Made by a program: the position numbers and the translations under genes
In this document: positions 54,390 to 63,654 of the stretch, in pieces
Layout: each line of letters begins with the position of its first letter
Numbering within the stretch: position 1 is the first letter of the stretch
The notes under the pieces: generated by a model
Database searches by the model: none
Told to the model about the DNA's origin: nothing
Seen by the model: the letters and a program-made list of their open reading frames with translations, nothing else
Source: UBA3206 sp963623875
GTDB lineage: Bacteria > Bacillota_I > Bacilli_A > Acholeplasmatales > Anaeroplasmataceae
Length of the DNA: 64,000 nt
Direction of reading: 5' to 3'
Assembly: GCA_963623875.1 (NCBI GenBank)
Contig: CAVFNL010000021.1
Span: 15,550 to 79,549 of the forward strand

Positions 54390-54851
54390 ATGATAAGATT
54401 ATTATTCGTGTGTCATGGAAATATTTGTAGAAGCCCTATGGCTGAATACATCGCAAAATATCTAGCAAAAGAATACTTAATAGATTCTTATCTATACATT
54501 GAATCAAGAGCTACTTCAAATGAAGAAATTGGCCATGATATCTACTTCCCTTGCAAGAAAGTTTTAAAGGATCATAATATACCTTTTGATAAACACGCCG
54601 CAAAACGTATTACAAACGATGACTTAAAAAACTTTGATTATATTATAGGAATGGATTCATATAATATTAGAAATCTTATAAATATGTTAGGTGAATCACC
54701 TAAGATTAAAAAATTGTCTTTGTTTTCAAATCTAGATATAGATGTAGCCGACCCTTGGTACACTAGAGATTTTAATGAATGTTTCGAAGAAATATATGCT
54801 TACATAAAAAATTTAATGAAATTTTTAAGCAAATCCCTTTTAAACCAATAA
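54390..54851 (+). CDS. Low-molecular-weight protein tyrosine phosphatase
   Basis: 153 residues, normal family size. The P-loop VCHGNICRSPMAE (CX5RS, residues 8-15) carries the nucleophile Cys, and DPWYTRDFNEC near residue 121 supplies the general acid Asp. It removes phosphate from protein tyrosines; in Gram-positive bacteria such enzymes often act with tyrosine kinases of surface polysaccharide synthesis, but no kinase is seen here. AGAAAGGATTTATAAAC precedes the ATG. Confidence 0.92.
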   Translation: MIRLLFVCHGNICRSPMAEYIAKYLAKEYLIDSYLYIESRATSNEEIGHDIYFPCKKVLKDHNIPFDKHAAKRITNDDLKNFDYIIGMDSYNIRNLINMLGESPKIKKLSLFSNLDIDVADPWYTRDFNECFEEIYAYIKNLMKFLSKSLLNQ

Positions 54852-54871
54852 ATTTTATGATATCATTGCAC

Positions 54872-55002
54872 GGTAAGGTTATACCGCCTTACTAGTCTCT
54901 ATTTTTTTCATAAATAACTAACTCTCCCTATTAAACAATTATTTATATAGAGACTAATCCCTACCCCGAGAGGTCAACTTTTAATTGACCTCTTTTCTTT
55001 TT
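54872..55002 (+). ncRNA. Candidate C-rich small RNA
   Basis: A gene-free stretch between convergent genes. A -10-like TATCAT (54861-54866, weak -35) is followed by a 5' hairpin (GTAAGG/CCTTAC), a long hairpin closed by AGTCTCTAT (54894-54902) with ATAGAGACT (54947-54955), an unpaired CCCTACCCC stretch and a terminator AGAGGTCAA/TTGACCTCT with a T tract. C-rich single strands (CTCTCCC in the loop, CCCTACCCC before the terminator) resemble the anti-Shine-Dalgarno patches of RsaE/RoxS-type sRNAs. No known RNA family was recognised. Confidence 0.5.
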
Positions 55003-55034
55003 ATAAAAAAATAGGAATTTAAAAATTCCTATTT
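55003..55034 (-). terminator. Terminator after the LtaS-like gene
   Basis: On the minus strand AAATAGGAATT and AATTCCTATTT form the stem, followed by TTTT. It contains the stop codon. Confidence 0.75.
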
Positions 55035-57034
55035 ATCTTTTTTGAACCGAAATATTCACTCTTAATTAATTGATTAGATAAATACTTACCTTTCTTCAAT
55101 ATGCTTACATCACTTGGTATAACACCTTCTACTACATAATTACTTTTGATTGCATAACTATAAGACGTTTTAAGCATATTTCTACCCATTAAAGAACGTA
55201 TGGTGCTATGATGGCTATCCTCATAATAAAAACCGTTTTCTACGCCCATTAAATACGCAAGAGTAGGTAGCGTATCTATTTGTCCACAAATTAAATTTTT
55301 AGTATCTGTCGGCTTGTATTCATCCATATTAAAATATTTATCATCTGTATTTCTTCCTATTACATAATGTCCATTAATTTTTTTATTATACAAAACAGTA
55401 AGGCACGTATAATTTGAAGCTTTTGTAGTCCATAAATACTTCTTCTTACCTTCAAGCTTATTCTTGGTCCTATTAGACATATATTTATGTATTCCACCAT
55501 GATCGCCCATCACAACTATTGATGTATTATCAAGGATGCCTTTTTCATCTAAATCGTTTAAGAATCTACCAATACATGAATCAACATAATGCGCAAGCGA
55601 TATGTAATTATAGAAATATGAACCTATTTCTTTCTTTAATTTCTTGTCGTTATTTAAAAATACTTCATCTAATACTTTTGGTAAATGATATGGAATATGA
55701 GATGAACATAATACTATATGATTATAAAATTTATCATTCTTAGAATAATTAGAAAGTATTTGTTCTTCATATCTTAAAAGAGAATTATCATTAATATATC
55801 CACATACTTTTTTAACATTATAATCTTCATCATATTTTAATGTTTCATCTTGATTGTTTACTATCTCATCACCAAAATGTGCTTCATCAAATCCGATTGT
55901 TGAATCCATTACTCCCGTATAATTCCAAGTAGATTCATACGCTCCATTAAGATATGATGTTTTATATCCATAGTTTTTTAATACTTTTGCAAGGCTTAAA
56001 TATTCACTATCTTCATATTGGTTAAATGTAATAACCTTTGATACAGGATATTGTCCTGTCATAAATAACAAATCACAGTCTGAACTATTACCTACATGTA
56101 CTTGTTCTACTGTATTTAATTGAACAGAATGATTTAATAATTTATTTATATTAGGTGTTATTTCATGCCATACACCATTTGAATCTTCAATTTGATTTCC
56201 TAGTACAAATGATTCCATAGCTTCTAATTGTATTACTATTAGATTTGTATCATTCATAACACCATTTAAATTCCATTTATCCTCTGAATAATCCTCATCC
56301 ATCATTAAGGTTGTTTCATATTCATTATAATCTTCATAATCACTATCTGTTAATTTAACTTTATCATTATATTGAGGTAGTTGTGCTATATCTACTAAAT
56401 GATAGACAAAATTACCATATGATGCGACTTTATCTGTTGAATTTAGGGAATTTATAGTTTTATTAGATGTAAGAATAGAAATGAAAGCTACCATAAAAAT
56501 AGATGATATTATAGTACCACTTTTTGATACCACTCTAAAGTCATGATATGTAAATAACTTCTTTGTTAATCCTATTATAAACAATACAATAAATATTAAC
56601 GTATCCACAAACCACAATGCGTCAGTTGGGGAATAGTGTACCCAAATAGACATAGTAACATCATTATTGCTATTATGTGGCATTATTCTCCAAAATAGGC
56701 TTGACGGTCCTTGGAAAAATCTAGTATATGCTAAATCCCCTATAACAAAGCCTAAAGATATTACATAGACTATTAATAAATAAATATACCTTCCCTTATT
56801 ATTAAATAAAAGTGCAAAACTAAACAAGAATATATATGTAAGAATTAGTAATATAATATGCCAACCAACTCGTTTTAAACCATATATAAAATGGAAACCA
56901 AAATGGTAATTGTTATCAGCCATTCCTACATAAAATACTTCTTTTGTTATTATCGCTACAAATAATAATATTACAAAAATTGCACTATAATGTTTTTTTA
57001 TAAAATTTGCCATTTTATTTAACAAATTCTTCAT
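55019..57034 (-). CDS. LtaS-like sulfatase-fold phosphoglycerol transferase
   Basis: 671 residues. Five membrane helices in the first 210 residues, then an extracellular sulfatase/alkaline-phosphatase-fold domain: IQLEAMESFVLG, ITPNINKLLNHSV, GNSSDCDLLFMTGQYP, VVMGDHGGIH and TLPTLAYLMG. This is the lipoteichoic acid synthase layout, adding glycerol phosphate from phosphatidylglycerol. The nucleophile position, Thr in LtaS (GNTSD), is Ser here. The start ATG at 57034 overlaps the previous gene by 20 bases. Co-operonic with a YbhN-like flippase/synthase-type protein, consistent with envelope lipid work. Confidence 0.87.
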   Translation of the reverse strand: MKNLLNKMANFIKKHYSAIFVILLFVAIITKEVFYVGMADNNYHFGFHFIYGLKRVGWHIILLILTYIFLFSFALLFNNKGRYIYLLIVYVISLGFVIGDLAYTRFFQGPSSLFWRIMPHNSNNDVTMSIWVHYSPTDALWFVDTLIFIVLFIIGLTKKLFTYHDFRVVSKSGTIISSIFMVAFISILTSNKTINSLNSTDKVASYGNFVYHLVDIAQLPQYNDKVKLTDSDYEDYNEYETTLMMDEDYSEDKWNLNGVMNDTNLIVIQLEAMESFVLGNQIEDSNGVWHEITPNINKLLNHSVQLNTVEQVHVGNSSDCDLLFMTGQYPVSKVITFNQYEDSEYLSLAKVLKNYGYKTSYLNGAYESTWNYTGVMDSTIGFDEAHFGDEIVNNQDETLKYDEDYNVKKVCGYINDNSLLRYEEQILSNYSKNDKFYNHIVLCSSHIPYHLPKVLDEVFLNNDKKLKKEIGSYFYNYISLAHYVDSCIGRFLNDLDEKGILDNTSIVVMGDHGGIHKYMSNRTKNKLEGKKKYLWTTKASNYTCLTVLYNKKINGHYVIGRNTDDKYFNMDEYKPTDTKNLICGQIDTLPTLAYLMGVENGFYYEDSHHSTIRSLMGRNMLKTSYSYAIKSNYVVEGVIPSDVSILKKGKYLSNQLIKSEYFGSKKINRNF

Positions 57035-58088
57035 TGATATCAACTTCCTTTTTACCTTTTTTTCTAAACATTACCCAAATTGTCCATAATCCACTGGCCA
57101 TAATAAGCCAATAATAGCTAATAAATCTAACTAAAAATGCCGCAAAAGACGCAATATCTGCGCTACATCCAGAATATATTCCTTCATAAAGTTCTTTAAT
57201 AGATACTTCTGCGGCACCAATTCCACCGGGGATTGGGAAAGAATCAGAAATAAGTGCATACACTGTTTGCGCGCTCATGATATATATAAAACTATGTCCT
57301 TTAAGGCCAAAGCTTTTATATACTAAATAAGCCACAGAAAATGTTACAATTCTTTTTATTATGCAAAGTACAAATACAACTAGTAAAACTAGGAAATGTT
57401 TTTTAAAATATTTATTTGATTCCTTATAATTTTTAATCATTTTTCTAAAAGAACGTATTTTAGTATATGGTCTTTTTAACATATTATGCGCGTATAAGAA
57501 AAAGATTAAGCGAACGCCAATTTTATATACAACATCGCCCATAAACATTAAAATTATATTAGATAGTGCAATAACAACATTAGAAACTACACCAAAAATT
57601 AAAAGAAATATCATTAATTTATTATCATGACCCGAAAAAAAATCCTTATAATATAATATTGCAGCAAACACAGCCATAACAATTAAAGCCATTTTGTTCA
57701 TAAATGAATACATTAAAACCATTGGTGTTGTTTTAGAAACATCAATGTTATCTTTTGATTTCATTTCATAAATCATCATAGGCTGCCCGCCTACTGCAAA
57801 TGGGGTCAGTTGTGAAAAGAATAAATCAACTGATACATAAGATGAGGCTTTAAACGGATTTAACTTAACACCAAGTCCTCTCCCCATAACAATATAGCAT
57901 AGTCCTTGAATAAATATTTGACCATAAACCATTAAGACTGCAATTAAAAGTAGGGTTAATTTCATATCATTAAGCATGTTATCAAATTTTTTTAAATCCA
58001 AGTCTTTAAACAAATACCAAAATGAAAAAACGAATAAAAGTATTATTAAAATATATTGTATAATCTTTTTTATTCTTTTCCTTTTCAT
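57015..58088 (-). CDS. YbhN/LPG-synthase-TM family membrane protein (UPF0104)
   Basis: 357 residues with about eight membrane helices. Family motifs: FFSQLTPFAVGGQPMMIYEM and PIPGGIGAAEVSIKELY. This is the membrane domain found in MprF and in stand-alone YbhN/AglD proteins, thought to move or transfer lipid-linked groups. It lacks the cytosolic aminoacyl-transferase domain of MprF. It starts the operon with the LtaS-like gene. Confidence 0.85.
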   Translation of the reverse strand: MKRKRIKKIIQYILIILLFVFSFWYLFKDLDLKKFDNMLNDMKLTLLLIAVLMVYGQIFIQGLCYIVMGRGLGVKLNPFKASSYVSVDLFFSQLTPFAVGGQPMMIYEMKSKDNIDVSKTTPMVLMYSFMNKMALIVMAVFAAILYYKDFFSGHDNKLMIFLLIFGVVSNVVIALSNIILMFMGDVVYKIGVRLIFFLYAHNMLKRPYTKIRSFRKMIKNYKESNKYFKKHFLVLLVVFVLCIIKRIVTFSVAYLVYKSFGLKGHSFIYIMSAQTVYALISDSFPIPGGIGAAEVSIKELYEGIYSGCSADIASFAAFLVRFISYYWLIMASGLWTIWVMFRKKGKKEVDINEEFVK

Positions 58089-58105
58089 AAAAATCCTCTA
58101 ATCTA

Positions 58106-58128
58106 TAAAAAAATGCTTAAAAGCATTC
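58106..58128 (-). terminator. Terminator after pssA
   Basis: On the minus strand AATGCTT/AAGCATT followed by seven Ts, 20 bases before the YbhN-like gene. Confidence 0.7.
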
Positions 58129-58135
58129 TTTTTAT

Positions 58136-58798
58136 CTAAACTATCATTAAAATTATGAAAGCTGTTATTAAAATTACTCCAAAAACAGAAAATCCAATTA
58201 TCATTTTCTTTCCAGCTTTAACAACTTTTATTTTTAAAACAAACAATACCCCGACAACAATTAAAAATATAATATATATCCAAGAGAAAGCAAGTAAAGA
58301 CATATGTGTAAATTTTAATATATAAACAATTGGCATAAAAAATGAAGCCATTGTTATAGGCATACCTGTATAATATTTAAGCGGTTCACAACTTGTTTTA
58401 CATCTTTCTATCTCAAGTGCATTAAAATATGAAAGTCTTATTAAACCAAATAAAACATAAATCGCTAATATGACAACGATACACGCAAAATACCATTTAT
58501 GTATAGTTCCAGCATTCATAAATAAATTTAATGATATAGACGCAGGTAAAACACCAAACGCTAAAAGATCCGAAAATGAATCTAATTGTATTCCATTATT
58601 CTTTTCAAATTCAGTACGATCTTTTTTGGTTCTTGCGACTTTACCATCAAACATATCAAGTGCCCCACACACCAATAAACACATTATCGCAAAATCAGAT
58701 GCATATTTAACATCTACGATGCATAGTCCAATACCAAAACTTGCAAGAATAGTAGATATATAAGTTAACCACACTGTATAATTATAATATCCTATCAT
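58136..58798 (-). CDS. pssA: CDP-alcohol phosphatidyltransferase, phosphatidylserine synthase-like
   Basis: 220 residues with about six membrane helices. The CDP-alcohol motif reads DMFDGKVART...GIQLDSFSDL near residues 48-77, with four extra residues between AR and G compared with the shortest family motif. The LDSFSDLLAFGVLPA run is typical of bacterial type II PssA, which makes phosphatidylserine from CDP-diacylglycerol. GAAGAGG precedes the ATG. No psd gene is in the window. Confidence 0.82.
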   Translation of the reverse strand: MIGYYNYTVWLTYISTILASFGIGLCIVDVKYASDFAIMCLLVCGALDMFDGKVARTKKDRTEFEKNNGIQLDSFSDLLAFGVLPASISLNLFMNAGTIHKWYFACIVVILAIYVLFGLIRLSYFNALEIERCKTSCEPLKYYTGMPITMASFFMPIVYILKFTHMSLLAFSWIYIIFLIVVGVLFVLKIKVVKAGKKMIIGFSVFGVILITAFIILMIV

Positions 58799-58873
58799 AA
58801 TAAAACCTCTTCACATAAAGTAATTCTACCATATATACACATATCTATTCAAGCGTTTTAACTAGTCATTTTA

Positions 58874-58895
58874 ACATATAAAGTCCACTTTATGT
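58874..58895. promoter_or_regulatory. Dyad in the pssA-purF divergent region
   Basis: ACATATAAAGT, two bases, ACTTTATGT: a near-perfect inverted repeat between the two divergent starts, overlapping a TTGACA on the minus strand. It could be an operator; no known regulator box (for example PurR) matches. Confidence 0.4.
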
Positions 58896-58956
58896 CAATA
58901 AGTATTTAATTTTTAATAAAACTATGTTTTATTTTTTAATTTTTTAATTTTTTTTA

Positions 58957-58985
58957 TTTACAATATTTAATTTACAATTTAAAAT
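58957..58985 (+). promoter_or_regulatory. Promoter of purF
   Basis: TTTACA (58957-58962), a 17-base spacer and TAAAAT (58980-58985), about 30 bases upstream of the start. Confidence 0.55.
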
Positions 58986-59017
58986 AAGATTATGCTTAAT
59001 TAAAAGGAGATTTTTTT

Positions 59018-60445
59018 ATGTTTGATTCAATTCATGAAGAATGTGGTGTTTTTGGAATATTTGAACCAAAAAAGAGAAATGTAGCTCATGACTTATATGT
59101 AGCGCTTTATGCGTTGCAACACAGAGGACAAGAAAGTGCTGGTATTGCAGTCTGTGATGATGGTGTTATTTCTTATGAAAAAGGTGCTGGACTTGTTAGC
59201 GAAGTATTCTCTAAAGAAATTTTACAAAGATTAAATAATGGTCATATGGCTGTAGGTCATGTAAGATATTCAACTACTGGTGGTAATAATATCAATAATA
59301 TTCAACCACTTGTTGTACGTCATATGAAAGGAAATCTAGCCTTAGTTCATAACGGAAACTTAACTAATGCAGATGCATTAAGAAGAAAATTTGAACTTAA
59401 TGGCGCAATCTTCCATGGTACTTCTGATACTGAGTCTATTGCATATTCAATTGTTGATAATCGTCTTACATCTTCTTCTATTGAAGTTGCGATTGAAAAA
59501 ACAATGAACGATATTAAAGGAGCTTATTCTTGTATCGCCATGTCTCCTACAAAAATGGTTGGATTTAGAGATCCTAACGGATTTAGACCTCTTTGTCTAG
59601 GAAGAAGTAAAGATGGTGGATACATTCTATCTAGTGAATCATGTGCAATTGATGCTTGCGAAGGAACATTCATAAGAGATATTCTTCCAGGTGAAATAAT
59701 TGTCATTTCTGAAGACGGAATAGAATCTATTAATACTCACGTAAACAACAGAAAGCATACTATTTGTGTATTCGAATACATCTACTTCGCAAGAGGAGAT
59801 TCTTATATCGAAGGTGTAAATGTTCATGACGCAAGAGTTACTGCTGGTAAAATACTTGCGGAAGAAAACAAAATTGATGCGGATGTGGTAATTGGTGTAC
59901 CCGACTCTGGTCTAGATGCAGCCCTAGGATATAGTATGGCTTCTAACATTCCATACGGAATGGGATTTGTAAAGAATAAATATATCGGTCGTTCATTTAT
60001 AAAACCTAGTCAAGAAGAAAGACGTAATACTGTTAAAATTAAACTTAATGTTGTAAAATCTGTTGTTAATGGTAAGAGAGTTGTATTAGTTGATGATTCT
60101 ATCGTTCGTGGAACTACTTCTAAAGAAATCATTAAGCTTCTTCGTGAAGCAGGAGCTAAAGAAGTTCACTTCTTATCTTCAGCACCTGCATTTAAGCATC
60201 CATGTTATTTTGGAACAGACGTTGATTCAGAAGATAATTTAATTGCTTGTAAATATAAAACAAATCAAGAAATAGCTGAGGCGTTAGGTGCTGATTCATT
60301 ATCATACCTATCTCTTGAAGGATCACATAAACTAGCCGTCAAAGAAGGACTATATTTCTGTGATGGATGTTTCAGTGGCAATTATCCTATAGAAGTTCCT
60401 ACAGAGATAGAGAAAAATAAATTTGAACAAAAAATTTCTAAATAA
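59018..60445 (+). CDS. purF: Amidophosphoribosyltransferase
   Basis: 475 residues. First committed step of purine synthesis: PRPP plus glutamine to phosphoribosylamine. After a short propeptide (MFDSIHEE) the Cys of CGVFGI becomes the glutaminase nucleophile; ALQHRGQESAG, RYSTTG and the PRPP loop VVLVDDSIVRGTTSKEI (near residue 350) are present. C-terminal Cys residues (CKY, CDGC) are compatible with the Fe-S cluster of Bacillus-type PurF. Stands alone here rather than in a pur operon. Confidence 0.95.
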   Translation: MFDSIHEECGVFGIFEPKKRNVAHDLYVALYALQHRGQESAGIAVCDDGVISYEKGAGLVSEVFSKEILQRLNNGHMAVGHVRYSTTGGNNINNIQPLVVRHMKGNLALVHNGNLTNADALRRKFELNGAIFHGTSDTESIAYSIVDNRLTSSSIEVAIEKTMNDIKGAYSCIAMSPTKMVGFRDPNGFRPLCLGRSKDGGYILSSESCAIDACEGTFIRDILPGEIIVISEDGIESINTHVNNRKHTICVFEYIYFARGDSYIEGVNVHDARVTAGKILAEENKIDADVVIGVPDSGLDAALGYSMASNIPYGMGFVKNKYIGRSFIKPSQEERRNTVKIKLNVVKSVVNGKRVVLVDDSIVRGTTSKEIIKLLREAGAKEVHFLSSAPAFKHPCYFGTDVDSEDNLIACKYKTNQEIAEALGADSLSYLSLEGSHKLAVKEGLYFCDGCFSGNYPIEVPTEIEKNKFEQKISK

Positions 60446-60469
60446 AAAAGGGTTTGAAACCCTTTTTTG
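60445..60469 (+). terminator. Terminator after purF
   Basis: AAAAGGGTTTGAAACCCTTTTTT, a compact hairpin with a T tract directly after the stop codon, shown here by arms GGGTT and AACCC. Confidence 0.85.
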
Positions 60470-60476
60470 TTTGTTC

Positions 60477-60701
60477 CTAATCTGCAAATAGGAGATGATT
60501 GAATAGTAGAACACAAATAATATCTATCCATCCAAAGAATACTGGAATGAAAATTCCAAAGATTAATCCTAAAATATTTTTTAATGTAGGTTTTTCTAAA
60601 ACTGCTGTAACACGTACAAAAATTTCAGTTACCCAGTTAACAAATGGAATTAAAAGTAAAATAATTTGAACCAATCTTTGTTGTTTATTAAACCAACGCA
60701 T
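60477..60701 (-). CDS. Small membrane protein
   Basis: 74 residues with two hydrophobic helices (about 10-30 and 45-68) and basic residues near the N-terminus. AAAGGAGGGACTAAAT is an excellent ribosome binding site. No function recognised. Similar short two-helix proteins are common in Firmicutes. Monocistronic. Confidence 0.7.
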   Translation of the reverse strand: MRWFNKQQRLVQIILLLIPFVNWVTEIFVRVTAVLEKPTLKNILGLIFGIFIPVFFGWIDIICVLLFNHLLFAD

Positions 60702-60845
60702 ATTTAGTCCCTCCTTTATAAACTCATTATATCACATAATTTTTAAAATAAAATACCTTTATATTTTTTATCGTATTTATATTTATCTTATTATTTATAT
60801 CAAAACAATAAGCTATTATATTTATTTTTAATGAATTATAAATCT

Positions 60846-61259
60846 TTAAACTAATTTTAATTTATGTTCTATGTTATATTTAAGAAAATCTCTTTTTATA
60901 TCATCTTCTACTATTTCTAAATACTCATCAACATCAAGCCACTTGTAGGCTGTATGTTCTTTAGAAAGCATTATAGATTCTTGATTTGTTACTCCCATAA
61001 AATTCTTAAAAACAATATTTGTATTTTTCAAGTCAACGTCATATAAATGCTTAGGATTAGAGATACATATGCCTGTTTCTTCTAATACCTCCCTTTTAAT
61101 GCATTCAACAATTGTTTCATTTTTTTTAATTCCGCCACCTGGATTTTCCCATACCCCTGGCCTGTTATCGCTATAATTTCTTTTTATAGCTAATAGTTTT
61201 TTTAATTTTTGATTATATATAAATGCTTTAGCAACTACGTAAATCAAAACACCACCCAC
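60846..61259 (-). CDS. NUDIX hydrolase
   Basis: 137 residues from a GTG at 61259; a TTG at 61247 behind GGTGGTG is another possible start. Nudix box GGGIKKNETIVECIKREVLE followed by ETG (about residues 41-63). The preceding ENPGGG and the general layout do not settle the substrate. Monocistronic, in a gap between purF-side genes and cysK. Confidence 0.8.
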   Translation of the reverse strand: MGGVLIYVVAKAFIYNQKLKKLLAIKRNYSDNRPGVWENPGGGIKKNETIVECIKREVLEETGICISNPKHLYDVDLKNTNIVFKNFMGVTNQESIMLSKEHTAYKWLDVDEYLEIVEDDIKRDFLKYNIEHKLKLV

Positions 61260-61304
61260 AATCTTTAGTTAATTATAACACTAATATTCTAAAATTAATA
61301 TAAA

Positions 61305-61337
61305 AAATGGTATTAGTTTTAATTTCTAATACCATTT
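61305..61337 (-). terminator. Terminator after cysK
   Basis: On the minus strand AAATGGTATTAG and CTAATACCATTT form a 12-base stem followed by Ts. Confidence 0.85.
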
Positions 61338-61344
61338 CATAATT

Positions 61345-62277
61345 TTAATTATTAAATAATGCTGTCGATAAGTATCTATCACCAGTATCAGGTAATAATA
61401 CTACAATGTTCTTTCCTTTGTTTTCAGGACGTTTTGCGACTTCAGTTGCGGCTTTGATTGCGGCTCCTGATGAAATTCCAACTAAAACTCCATCATGACG
61501 TGCTATTTCACGACCTACTTCAAAAGCATCGTCATTTTCAACTGTGATAATTTCATCATAGATTTTTGTGTTTAATGTATCAGGTACAAATCCTGCACCA
61601 ATACCTTGAATCTTGTGAGGACCTGCAACACCTTTAGATAATACAGGTGATGTTGCTGGTTCTACAGCCACAATTTTAATATTAGGATTTTTACTCTTTA
61701 AATATTCACCAACACCTGAAATTGTTCCACCTGTTCCAATACCTGCAACAAATATATCTACTAAACCATCTGTATCATTCCAAATTTCTGGTCCTGTTGT
61801 ATTTTTATGAGTTAGAGGGTTAATTGGGTTTGTAAATTGACCAGCTATAAAGCTATTTGGATTTTCGCTTGCAAGTTCATTAGCTCTTGCGATAGCTCCC
61901 TTCATTCCTTTAGCTCCTTCAGTTAATTCTAATTGAGCTCCGTATGCCTTGATTAAATTTCTTCTTTCAACAGACATTGAATCTGGCATTACAATTACAA
62001 GTTTTAGACCATACGCAGCTGATACTGCCGCAAGTCCAATTCCAGTATTTCCTGATGTTGGTTCAATAATTATTGTATCTTTATTGATTTTTCCCTTTGC
62101 GATTGCGTCATCAATAATACCTTTCGCAATTCTATCTTTTACTGAACCAGCTGGATTTAAATATTCTAATTTAGCAATTAGTTTTGCTTCTAAATTATGA
62201 GCTTTTTCATAATTTGTAAGTTCAACTAGTGGAGTATTTCCAACTAATTCTAATACATTTTTCTTAATGTTAGCCAT
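61345..62277 (-). CDS. cysK: Cysteine synthase (O-acetylserine sulfhydrylase)
   Basis: 310 residues, fold-type II PLP enzyme. PLP lysine in PAGSVKDRIAKG (near residue 45), substrate loop PTSGNTGIGLA and phosphate-binding GIGTGGTISGVG. It makes cysteine from O-acetylserine and sulfide. It starts 14 bases after metY behind AGGAGTTGATATT and shares its promoter and Cys-leader. Confidence 0.95.
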   Translation of the reverse strand: MANIKKNVLELVGNTPLVELTNYEKAHNLEAKLIAKLEYLNPAGSVKDRIAKGIIDDAIAKGKINKDTIIIEPTSGNTGIGLAAVSAAYGLKLVIVMPDSMSVERRNLIKAYGAQLELTEGAKGMKGAIARANELASENPNSFIAGQFTNPINPLTHKNTTGPEIWNDTDGLVDIFVAGIGTGGTISGVGEYLKSKNPNIKIVAVEPATSPVLSKGVAGPHKIQGIGAGFVPDTLNTKIYDEIITVENDDAFEVGREIARHDGVLVGISSGAAIKAATEVAKRPENKGKNIVVLLPDTGDRYLSTALFNN

Positions 62278-62291
62278 AATATCAACTCCTT

Positions 62292-63581
62292 TTATTTAAT
62301 AGCAGCATTTAATGCTTGGTCTAAGTCATCAATAATATCATCAATATGCTCAGTACCAATTGATAAACGAATACTATTCTTATAAATTCCTGCTTTAGCC
62401 AATTCTTCTTCGTTCATTTCTGCATGTGTTGTTGATGCAGGGTGAATTGCAAGAGATTTAACATCTCCAACGTTAGCTAGTAATGAGAAAATCTTTAAGT
62501 TATCAATAAACTTTTGTGCTGTTTTATCATCACCTTTGATTTCAAATGTGAAGATAGATCCTCCACCATTAGGGAAATATTTCTTATATAATTCTTGTTG
62601 TGTTTTATCTGTAGAAATTGATGGGTGATGTACTTTTTCTACTGCCTTATGAGACGCTAAGAATTTTACTACTTTTAATGCATTTTCAACATGACGTTCA
62701 ACACGAAGTGATAATGTTTCAAGTCCTTGTAATGCAATAAATGCATTTACTGGAGAAATACAAGCTCCTGTATCACGTAATAATATTGCACGAATATATG
62801 TTACGAATGCTGCAGGTCCTACAGCCTTAGTAAATGATACTCCATGATAACTTGGGTTTGGTTCAACAAATTGAGGGAATTTTCCTGCTTTTTCCCAATC
62901 AAATTTACCACCTTCAACAATAACTCCTCCAAGTCCTGTTCCATGTCCTATGATAAATTTAGTAGCAGATTCTACAACGATATCAGCACCATGCTCAATT
63001 GGTCTTATAATATATGGTGTTCCAAATGTATTGTCTACAACAAGTGGTAAGTTATGTTTATGTGCTACTTCGGCAATTGCTTCAATATCAACTGCATCAG
63101 AATTTGGATTTCCAAGTGTTTCAATAAATACTAATTTAGTATTATCTTTTATAGCCGCATCAATTTCTTTAGGATCTGGATTAGTAAATGTTGTATCAAT
63201 TCCATAATCTCTAAAAGTATGCTCAAATAAATTATAAGTTCCACCATAAATATTATTTGTTGCGACTAGGTGATCTCCTGCAAATGCTAATGCTTGAACA
63301 GCATATGTTACAGCTGCAGCCCCTGATGCGACTGCTAGTGCTGCTGAACCACTTTCAAGTGCTGCAATTCTTTGTTCGAATACATCTTGTGTTGGGTTAG
63401 TTAATCTTCCATAAATGTTTCCTGCATCTCTTAATGCAAAACGATCAGCTGCATGTTGTGCATTATTAAACACATAAGATGATGTTAAATAAATAGGTAC
63501 AGCTCTTGCTTGTGTTGTAGGATCTGGTTGTTCTTGTCCTACGTGTAATTGTAATGTTTCAAATTTGTATTTCTTGCTCAT
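62292..63581 (-). CDS. metY: O-acetylhomoserine sulfhydrylase (MetY-type)
   Basis: 429 residues, Cys/Met-metabolism PLP enzyme. PLP lysine in VESATKFIIGHGTGLGG (near residue 207), SGAAAVTYA, and the 430-residue length separate MetY from shorter MetB/MetC (about 380). It makes homocysteine from O-acetylhomoserine and sulfide. AAAGGAGAATTTTAAA precedes the ATG. First large gene of the metY-cysK operon: both enzymes use sulfide, so the operon takes sulfide into both methionine and cysteine branches. Confidence 0.93.
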   Translation of the reverse strand: MSKKYKFETLQLHVGQEQPDPTTQARAVPIYLTSSYVFNNAQHAADRFALRDAGNIYGRLTNPTQDVFEQRIAALESGSAALAVASGAAAVTYAVQALAFAGDHLVATNNIYGGTYNLFEHTFRDYGIDTTFTNPDPKEIDAAIKDNTKLVFIETLGNPNSDAVDIEAIAEVAHKHNLPLVVDNTFGTPYIIRPIEHGADIVVESATKFIIGHGTGLGGVIVEGGKFDWEKAGKFPQFVEPNPSYHGVSFTKAVGPAAFVTYIRAILLRDTGACISPVNAFIALQGLETLSLRVERHVENALKVVKFLASHKAVEKVHHPSISTDKTQQELYKKYFPNGGGSIFTFEIKGDDKTAQKFIDNLKIFSLLANVGDVKSLAIHPASTTHAEMNEEELAKAGIYKNSIRLSIGTEHIDDIIDDLDQALNAAIK

Positions 63582-63654
63582 TTTAAAATTCTCCTTTAAT
63601 TTTTATATATAAATATTATATCACTATGAAGGCTAGAATTAATATATTTAATTT

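Noticed and set aside
58799..59017. Purine riboswitch or PurR box before purF
   Set aside because: The region is almost all A/T with no recognisable aptamer helices and no CGAA-type PurR box.
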